64,000 bases of DNA, taken from Sodiomyces alkalinus F11. Lineage: Eukaryota > Ascomycota > Sordariomycetes > Glomerellales > Plectosphaerellaceae. This document shows positions 57,241-64,000 of the stretch, in pieces. The stretch covers positions 124,001 to 188,000 of the forward strand of contig NW_021167081.1 in assembly GCF_003711515.1 (NCBI RefSeq). Direction: 5' to 3'. The notes beneath the pieces were generated by a model. It was not told where the DNA came from. It made no database searches and worked only from the letters and a program-made list of their open reading frames with translations. The position numbers and the translations under genes are program-made. The first letter of the stretch is position 1, and every line of letters starts with the position of its first letter.

Positions 57241-60200
57241 CTAGACAATCCGAGTAATGCTCTCCCGCGAAATCACGCTACACTGCTTATCATCCCTCCT
57301 CACCCGGAAAAAACTGTCGCAAAACTCGCTGCAGCGCATGTGCCGCAAGAACTCCTCGTCGTGGGTAATGACGATCAGCTGGAAGTTGCTCTGCGCGCGC
57401 CGCGCCTTGATGATGGCGTGCAGGCTCTCGGCCAGCGACTTGATGTTGTCCCGGTCGAGGTTGGTGGTGGGCTCGTCCAAGGCGATGAGGCCGCAGTGGA
57501 CGCCAAACGACTCGGCCAGCGCCAGCCGGATGATGATGCTGGCCAGCACCTTCTGCCCGGCGGAGCAGCGGCCGCGCATGTCCATCTCGGTGTCCTGCTT
57601 GACCATGCACACGCGGTAGTTGTAGGAGCGGCGGCCGGTGGCGGCCTCGTTGTCGGAGCGGATGAGGATGGTGTCGATGTCGGTGCCCTGGTAGGTGCTG
57701 CGCCACAGCTCGTCGACGATGCGGTTGACCTCCTCCATCTTGAGGCCGTGGTACTGCATGATGGCCTTGTCCAGCGCCGCGCCGTACCGCCCCAGGTCCT
57801 CGATGGCTGCCTTGGTCGTCTCCACCTTGATGTGCGACGCGCGGTACTTGCGCGCCGCGTCCTTGTAGTCCATCTCCCACTCCGCCAGCAGCCGCGCCAG
57901 CTCCTCGTCCTTGGTCTTCATCTGGCCCATGACCGACCCGCGCTCCGCCACCAGCCGGCTGTGTTGGTTCTCCAGCCGCCGCGCCTCCTCGCGGAGCTGC
58001 TCGTAGTCGTCGCCCGCCTTGTGCGACGCGAGGGACTCCACCTCCCGCCGCAGGCTTTCGAGCTGCCGCCGGTTGGCCCGGTACTTGAGGTTGTTGCCGA
58101 TGTTCTGCTTCGTGCGGTCCCCGTTGTCCATGTCCTGCCGCAGCTTGTTCGTGCGCAGCGTGAGGTCCGACATGTCCCTCTCCGTCGTCGCGATCGCTTG
58201 CTCCAGCCCGCCGATGGCCCGCTCGTTCGCCGCCAGGTTCAACGGCCCGCCCCGCGCCACGTAGTCCTGGATGTCGCTCTCCACCATCTTGAGCTCCGTC
58301 ACCGACGACGCCACCCTGTCCCGCTCCTCGGCGATGACGTGCTCCTTGGCCCGGCCGCGCTGCAGCGCGTCGTCGCGGACCCCGCGGGCCGTGGAGATTT
58401 CCGGCTCGATGCGTTCGAGGTCTTGGTCCGCCTTGTGGATCAGCTCCCGCTGGTGCGCCTGCTCGTCCTTGAGCGTGTGGATCTGGGTTTCGAAGTCCTT
58501 CTTCCGCTCGAGCTGGTTCCGGACCGCGCCCAGCTTGTTCCGCAGCTCGCTCTTCTCCAGCTCGAGGCCGTTCAGCTGGTCCTTCAGGCGCTGGCGGTCG
58601 GCCGTGAGCTTGGCGACGCAGGTCGTGATCGACCGGATCTGGTCGTTGCACGTCGCCTGGAGCTCGTGGACCTCGTCGGCCGTCCGCCGCGTCGCCGCGC
58701 CGGACAACTGCTGCGACATGATCCGCTCGACCAGGGCCTCGGACTCCTTGAGATCCCTGTCGCCCTGGGCGATGTTCATGACCGTCTTGTTCAGCGACTC
58801 GACCTCCCTCAGCTTTTCTTCCTCGGCCGCCACCGCCTCGTCGTGTGCCTCCAGCTGTCGGTCGTGCGTTTCGAGCTCGGCCTCCAGCGCTCTGTACTCG
58901 TCTTGCAGGCCCGGCAGCTCGGCCACCACCCTCTCGTACGTCTCGTACTGCGTCTTCGCCGACCGCAGCCGGTTCAGACCAGCCTGGGCTTTTTCCAGAT
59001 CGGCCTTGGCGAGCTCACGCTTGGCCGGGTCGATGCGTTTGGTCAGCCTCTCGACGAATCGCGACTTGGCGACGGCCTGGTTCTCGTCGAACCCCCTCTC
59101 GCACATTTTGCACTTGTTCTTCTTCTGCAGGTACTCGTGGCACTGTTGATAATAGTCGGACAGGGCCTCCAAGAGGCTGATGTCGGTGGAATATGTCTCC
59201 ACATCCTCCTCGTGGATCCTCACTTCCTCGGAATAGTCGTCGATGGTGGCGTCGGCTCGGATCGCCCTCAGCACATCGACGACCTTCTTCTCGCAACGCC
59301 CGGATTCGTCCAGTTTCTTCTGGTGCGTTTCCTTGGCCGTCTTGAGCCGGTAGTCGACTTTCTGGCGCTTCTCTCTCGCCTGCTCTCGTCGCTGGCGAGC
59401 GTTCGTCGCCGAGTCGCCGTGCCGCCTGAGAACGTCCTGGTATGCCGACTCGAGGGTCTCCGCCGCCCACCCGCCGCCGAGCTGCGCGTCGAGCTTGGCC
59501 TTCCACGTGTTGATCAAGGCCTCGAGTTTTCGTTTCCGGTCGGTCAGCTCCTTCTTTCTAAAGTCCAGCTGGGCTCGCTCGGACGCCAGCCTCGTGCACT
59601 CCATCAGCTCGCGGGCCAACCTCTCGGCCTCGCTTTCCAGCTGCCAGAGCCTCTCGTTCTCCTTTTCGATTTGCGCGTCAAAGGCCGAGGCCTCGATGGT
59701 CTCGCCCGTCTTCCTCAAGCGGGCGTCGACGTCGTCGAACTGGCTGTCCAAGACGGCCAAGGCGCCCTCGTCGACGTCGAGGACGTCGACGTCGTTCTGC
59801 AAGACGCTGGTGCGCTTGTCGATGGCGGACATGCGCTGCTTCGCGAAGGCGCGGTTCTGGGTCAGGGTCGACTTGCGGGCTTCGAGGTCGGTGATGACGG
59901 CGGTGGCCTGGTCGAGCTCCTTGGCGTTCTCCTTCTGCACGCGGTCCAGGTCGCGCTTCTTGTCGGCCAGCAGCTTCTGTATCCTGTCGTTGAAAGCCTT
60001 GATCTGGCCGTCCTTGAGGTCGCCGTCGTAGCCCCGAAAGCCGTGCTGTTCCGCGGCTTCCCGGATCAGCTCGACGCGGGAGGCCAGCTGGCGCTCGTAT
60101 TTTTCCTTGTCGGACTGGTGCTTCCCGCGGTCGGCCAGCTTGGCGGACAAGTCCTTTCTCGATGTCGCGAGGTGGTGCTGGAGCTCGGCGAACTGCACCC

Positions 60201-61185
60201 TGTTCTGGCGCTCCTCGGCCTCGTAGCGTGCCATGCGCTCTTCGTACTGGGCGAGGGAGTCCCGCAGACGCTGGTCGTCGTGGTCGTCGTGGTCGTCGAG
60301 CAGCTCCTCCAGGCTGGCTTGCAGCTCGGCAACGGCCGACTCGCGGAACTGCAGCTGGTCTTGCTTGGACCGCAGGTCGTTGACGATGTTGAGGAAGCTG
60401 TTGGCTTTGATATGGGTATTCCTGATCTTCTCCTCAAGCTCGTCCATCTCGTGGGTGATGGCGGTGCAATGGTCCCTGTCGGCCTCGATGCTCGACTGCA
60501 GCTCCAGGGATCGCTTCTCGGCGCGGTCGCCCTTCTCCTTGTTGATCTTGTCTTGCTGCTCGTGGATCTTGAGCTTGGCGAGCTCCTCGCCCTGCTTTTT
60601 CCGGAGGACCTTGAGGTTTTCGATGGCCTTGGTGTAGCGCATGGCCTCGAAGATCTGGTCGAACTGCTTCTTGAGGGCGGCGGGTTCGCTCATGGGCCAC
60701 AGGGACTCGTCCTGGTGGCAGAAGATGACGTAGTCGAGGATGGCAGTGGAGACGCCCAGCTCTTTCGGGATCAGGTCGTCCATCTGGGCCACGCGGGTGG
60801 ATATCACGGACCGCTCGCCGTTCCGGTTGATGGCCAAGGAACCCTCGAGGGTCTTGAGGGAGCGGGTGGTCTTCTTGACGGTCAACTGCAGGTTCCTGGT
60901 GACGACGTACTTGGCGCCGGTGGTGGAGGAGAAGGCGAGCTTGACCTGGGCCAAGACCTCCTTCTCGCCGACGAGCTTGGGGTCGTGGACGAAGGCGCCG
61001 CCCTTGGAGTTGGGGGGCTGCTCGCCGGTGGTGGCGTACTTGAGACACTCGATGATGGTGGTCTTTCCCGAGCCGTTGTAGCCGACGATGAGGGTCAGCG
61101 GGGTGAAGAACTGCATGGTCTCACGGCCAGATCCGGTCCCGAAGGACCGGATGCCCTGGATGGACAGCTTCTCGATCTTGGACAT
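57241..61185 (-). CDS. rad50: DNA repair ATPase Rad50
   Basis: SMC-like subunit of the Mre11-Rad50-Nbs1 complex that senses, tethers and helps resect DNA double-strand breaks and acts at telomeres. An intronless gene of 1314 residues, the usual length. Walker A is GYNGSGKT (35-42). Long heptad coiled coils flank the zinc hook CKMC at about 692-695. The ABC signature is SAGQKVLAS (1208-1216), Walker B is LIALDEPTTNLD (1233-1244), and the D-loop and H-switch (VITHDEEF) follow. The start MSKIEKLSIQGIRSFG matches other fungi. All catalytic motifs are intact. The opposite strand of this gene carries an equally long open frame, which I regard as a codon-bias shadow. Confidence 0.98.
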   Translation of the reverse strand: MSKIEKLSIQGIRSFGTGSGRETMQFFTPLTLIVGYNGSGKTTIIECLKYATTGEQPPNSKGGAFVHDPKLVGEKEVLAQVKLAFSSTTGAKYVVTRNLQLTVKKTTRSLKTLEGSLAINRNGERSVISTRVAQMDDLIPKELGVSTAILDYVIFCHQDESLWPMSEPAALKKQFDQIFEAMRYTKAIENLKVLRKKQGEELAKLKIHEQQDKINKEKGDRAEKRSLELQSSIEADRDHCTAITHEMDELEEKIRNTHIKANSFLNIVNDLRSKQDQLQFRESAVAELQASLEELLDDHDDHDDQRLRDSLAQYEERMARYEAEERQNRVQFAELQHHLATSRKDLSAKLADRGKHQSDKEKYERQLASRVELIREAAEQHGFRGYDGDLKDGQIKAFNDRIQKLLADKKRDLDRVQKENAKELDQATAVITDLEARKSTLTQNRAFAKQRMSAIDKRTSVLQNDVDVLDVDEGALAVLDSQFDDVDARLRKTGETIEASAFDAQIEKENERLWQLESEAERLARELMECTRLASERAQLDFRKKELTDRKRKLEALINTWKAKLDAQLGGGWAAETLESAYQDVLRRHGDSATNARQRREQAREKRQKVDYRLKTAKETHQKKLDESGRCEKKVVDVLRAIRADATIDDYSEEVRIHEEDVETYSTDISLLEALSDYYQQCHEYLQKKNKCKMCERGFDENQAVAKSRFVERLTKRIDPAKRELAKADLEKAQAGLNRLRSAKTQYETYERVVAELPGLQDEYRALEAELETHDRQLEAHDEAVAAEEEKLREVESLNKTVMNIAQGDRDLKESEALVERIMSQQLSGAATRRTADEVHELQATCNDQIRSITTCVAKLTADRQRLKDQLNGLELEKSELRNKLGAVRNQLERKKDFETQIHTLKDEQAHQRELIHKADQDLERIEPEISTARGVRDDALQRGRAKEHVIAEERDRVASSVTELKMVESDIQDYVARGGPLNLAANERAIGGLEQAIATTERDMSDLTLRTNKLRQDMDNGDRTKQNIGNNLKYRANRRQLESLRREVESLASHKAGDDYEQLREEARRLENQHSRLVAERGSVMGQMKTKDEELARLLAEWEMDYKDAARKYRASHIKVETTKAAIEDLGRYGAALDKAIMQYHGLKMEEVNRIVDELWRSTYQGTDIDTILIRSDNEAATGRRSYNYRVCMVKQDTEMDMRGRCSAGQKVLASIIIRLALAESFGVHCGLIALDEPTTNLDRDNIKSLAESLHAIIKARRAQSNFQLIVITHDEEFLRHMRCSEFCDSFFRVRRDDKQCSVISRESITRIV

Positions 61186-63198
61186 GGCGGGGGCTACTGT
61201 TGCCTTGTCACCTTGTGCGAGGCCGTAGTGCGTAGTCCATGCAAACGAAGTTGCTTTGGTCAGATAATAGATTCACCAAACTATCAGATGGCCAGTGTGT
61301 GGGGAGACGGATGGAATATGGATGGTTGAAGGGACAAGTGATAAGTGATCATTACGGATACGCGATGATGACTCTGCCTGGGACGCGTCGGGTTGTGTGT
61401 TGGGGTGGGGCTCGGAGCGTGACCTCGTGACTTTTGCCAAGCGAAATGACACTAGGTGTTGATGACTAACCTTCGCTTTGTGTTTTTGCCTTGTACTTTG
61501 TATCTTCCGAGGTCTCGGGCACAGTACGAATATAGTGCAGATAGATACTGTAAGTGGCCTGATCCTTGGACCCCGACCCTGATTCTGAGGATTCTCCACT
61601 CGATAGGCTTCGGGACCCACACCAGTGGACAGCAGTCCCGGATCATTTGTCCCCGATCAGGGGAGGATCTGCACTGCAGATGGGACATTTCGAGGGCAGC
61701 ATGGCAATTGCCATGATTTGGTGGGCCCAAGATATGGAATTCCCATACCTAGCTGCGTCCATCGAACCCCCTCAGTTCTACGAAGCATTACGTAGTTACG
61801 GATACTTACGTGTACCTAAATAATGCCGTGTACCTGTGTACTCTATCACCGACCTAAGAAGCCTCATCATTGTCATTTCATCCATTTACTAAGGTGGCTA
61901 AGCCCGCCCACGTCTTCGTCTTGTCGGGCTTGAAAAACCTCATCGAGACTTGTCCGTCTAGCCTCTAATGGCGCCATCTTACGGGAGTAGGTACGTTGTG
62001 TTGTGCTGAGGTATCCGGACCGTTTACTCCGTACTTTCTTTCCCCTGGCTGGCCTACGAATACAAATTACCTTAGTACCTTACCACAAGGTACACCTTAT
62101 AAAGTACTCGAGTACAAAGTATACCCTATGATGGTATGCTCCACGACCACGCCTTCATTGCACGTCTCGAAGAACCCCTTCAGGGGACCTCCACTTTGAC
62201 TTGGTTTCTTCCCTGTTGTGCCTGTTCCCTGTTCCCTGTGCCCTGTGCCTTGTGCCTTGTGCCTTGCTTCGCAGTCCTGCCCAGTGCCAGGTTTTTTTTA
62301 GGGCCCCCAGTACGAATACATCTACTTGCCGCATACGCAAGTACGTAAGGTAGGTACCTTAGTCGTACATCATTAATAAGTGCCTTACTTCGTATGATGC
62401 ACGATAGTCAAGCCTGACCAAGGAAAATGAAAACCCGTTGGGTCTACGGGAACGAAGAACGAACCATTTACATCTCCTGTCTCTCCCACTGCCGAGTATC
62501 TCCCTCCCCTTCGTCTTTTGTTCTTTTTGTTCTTCTCCAATATTGCAACGCATCGTCCCGTCGTCGGTCTTTTTATACCCTGGGTCCTCTTTTCTTCCCA
62601 AGTCTACCTTATTCTAACTTCTTGGGAACCGCGGCTGCCCACCTAAACCTTGACATTCTTCTCTCTTTTCTGTGCGACTCGTTTATTAAAATATAACCTC
62701 GACCGTATTGATCATTGTCTTCTACCTCTCCCCTCGGCGCAACCTCGACGCGGGCACTTCACAGATATCGAGTCCAACTCTCTATCCCCACTCCTGCTCG
62801 CCAAATGGCCAGCTTGGCCTCCCGTTGGCAGCCGTCTTATTAGCCGGGGAGGTGAAGTGACGTCGATGCCGTGTCGACCGTTCGAGACTCCCCGGAGAAA
62901 GGAAAAAAAAAAAAAAAAAAGGACCTACCTTCCGCCAAAGTACCGAAAGTTCGTCCACTACAGGTACGGAGGACAGTCGATCTCCCCGCGATCCCCTATC
63001 GCTTTTCTATACCTTAACCGAAAGCGCAAAGGGCTTTTGTGACCATCTCAGTTCAGGGTCCTAAGGGTCCTGCTCCTGCTGCCCCCCCACTAAATCCAAG
63101 CAACCCCAGAAGCCTAGAACCCCCCAGATTTCCAGGGACCATTTTGCGTTTTGCGTTTTGCGTTTTGCGTTTTGGTCGTTTGGGTGTTGGTTGTCGCC
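61186..63198. other. Divergent spacer between RAD50 and the right-hand gene
   Basis: No gene is supported. It contains AGGTACCTTAG near 62350 and TTTACTCCGTAC near 62028. CCTGTGCCTTG-type repeats lie at 62215-62270, an A18-type run near 62903-62920, and a (TTTTGCG)n repeat at 63142-63174 in the leader of the next gene. Confidence 0.5.
63142..63174 (+). repeat. (TTTTGCG)n tandem repeat
   Basis: A 7-bp unit repeated about 4.5 times, ending 25 bp before the ATG of the right-hand gene, so it is in its 5' leader or core promoter. Confidence 0.9.
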
Positions 63199-64000
63199 AT
63201 GTCTGACGGGCTCCCAACCCCCGTTTCCGACGGAGCGTACCCCTACAGCTTTGAGAGCTTTGATCCGGCCACGCTTGATGCTGTGAGTCCGAGTCCCCGC
63301 CCCGTTTTTATTTTCCTTTGAATATCTATTTTGATTTTTATTTTTATTTTCATTTTCATTTTCATTTTCATTTTCCCTTTTTTTTTATTGAATATCTTTG
63401 GCTGCTTTCTTTCGTTCATCATATCGTCATCATGCCCTCAATCCATGCATCATGCAACCGCGTCTTTCATGTCGGCCATATTAGTTTGATTTTCCTTTTG
63501 TCGTTGTTTTGCCTTTCTTTCTTTCTTCTCCTCTTCCCCACTTCCCTTCTTCTTCTCTTCTTCTGCTTATTTGGCCCCCCATCCTTTTCAGCTCTTCATT
63601 TTACCCACCCGACCACAATCAATCTTCATTCCCTCTGCCACATCAACCGGGGACGCGAGGCTTGCCCCTTGCATCGAGTCTCACTGACGATTTCTTATTT
63701 CTTCACAGCTAGCAAGCGACCCCACTTTCATGTCGCTACTAGACAACTCCATGTTGGGCGACCTGGACCCGACCCCCATGAACCTTGACGACACAACCGC
63801 ATCGCATAATGGAGTCATGTCTCCCTTCAATCAGTTCAATCACCATATGAACAACCAGATAGACGACCAGCTCGACAAACAATTCAACAGCCAGCTAATC
63901 GGCCAACTCAATACTCAGTTGAGCACGCCTCCTATTTCCACCGGTCCGATCATGTACGATGATGCCGTAGCGGCGGGTGTCCCCCAACAATCCGTGAGCC
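63199..64000 (+). CDS. 5' part of an unknown gene (Gln/Asn-rich N-terminus; runs off the window)
   Basis: Exon 1 (63199-63282) encodes MSDGLPTPVSDGAYPYSFES and continues to TLDA. A 426-bp T-rich intron (donor GTGAGT, acceptor CACAG) leads to exon 2 from 63709, which begins LASDPTFMSLLDNSML and stays open to the right edge. The visible product (125 residues) is acidic and Gln/Asn/Pro-rich, without a signal peptide or known domain. Such composition is common in activation domains of fungal transcription factors, but no DNA-binding domain is inside the window, so I assign no function. The intron is the longest in the window and contains a (CATTTT)n run at about 63350-63378. Confidence 0.7.

Noticed and set aside
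57340..61329. A 1329-codon open frame on the + strand, exactly opposite RAD50
   Set aside because: It is the shadow of a GC-rich, third-position-biased gene. The product is Leu/Val/Gly/Asp/Gln repeats without domains, while the minus strand encodes intact Rad50.
1..64000. CRISPR arrays, phage, biosynthetic clusters or an undescribed multi-gene system
   Set aside because: Nothing with regular repeat-spacer spacing, and neighbouring genes are mostly unrelated housekeeping functions. I would be inventing a system to claim one.

Overview
This is nuclear DNA of a filamentous ascomycete (Pezizomycotina, most likely Sordariomycetes; I cannot name the species). The basis is short GT-AG introns of about 50-160 bp, GC-rich coding exons, a Zn2Cys6 regulator, a Meu6-type PH protein, a GH79 glycosidase and a hybrid histidine kinase. 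Genes are spaced 1-6 kb apart with AT-richer spacers. No secondary-metabolite, CRISPR, phage or rRNA cluster is visible, and I found no coding transposon.

Layout. 1-1588 (-): Zn2Cys6 transcription factor, C-terminus off the left edge. 3475-4776 (-): DUF3669 protein with kinase-like motifs. 5792-5946: a 155-bp MITE with TA-flanked inverted repeats. 6262-10471 (+): WDR6/Rtt10-type WD-repeat protein, convergent with a STB6-like protein (10746-13687, -) across a C42 tract. 14493-16069 (+): Rmd5/Gid2 RING protein of the GID E3 ligase, convergent with a UPF0658 Golgi membrane protein (17167-18466, -) across a G29 tract. 20668-20988 (-): broken small reading frame. 21153-21551 (-) and 22181-24287 (+): divergent TIM10 and mitochondrial lysyl-tRNA synthetase. 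24288-30568: 6.3 kb without a recognisable gene. 30569-32420 (+): Meu6-like PH protein. 33579-33660: tRNA-Glu(CTC). 34151-36069 (-): succinate-semialdehyde dehydrogenase, divergent from a GH79 enzyme (37099-39072, +). 39829-40836 (-): four-TM protein. 45218-50262 (+): hybrid histidine kinase. 51363-52742 (+) and 52987-53919 (-): RGG-rich mitochondrial (mS46-like?) protein and mitochondrial ribosome recycling factor. 54272-54358 (-): tRNA-Val(TAC). 54710-56845 (+) and 57241-61185 (-): PP4 regulatory subunit 2 and RAD50. 63199-end (+): 5' part of an unknown gene.

Functional threads. Four genes act in mitochondrial import or translation (TIM10, MSK1, RRF1, probably the mS46-like gene). Three act in tRNA modification or protein turnover (WDR6, Rmd5) or transcription (STB6-like, Zn2Cys6). 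Two neighbours, PP4R2 and RAD50, both serve the DNA-damage response in known systems. This is mainly core genome.

The features least explained by the genes are the mariner-like MITE, two palindromic or near-palindromic intergenic motif families (cores AGGTACCT and TACGGAGTA), two long G/C homopolymers in convergent gaps, a UPF0658 gene with no upstream ATG, and the single-stop broken frame. I did not find a convincing undescribed biological system. Exon boundaries were placed by hand from splice consensus, frame continuity and family sequence.
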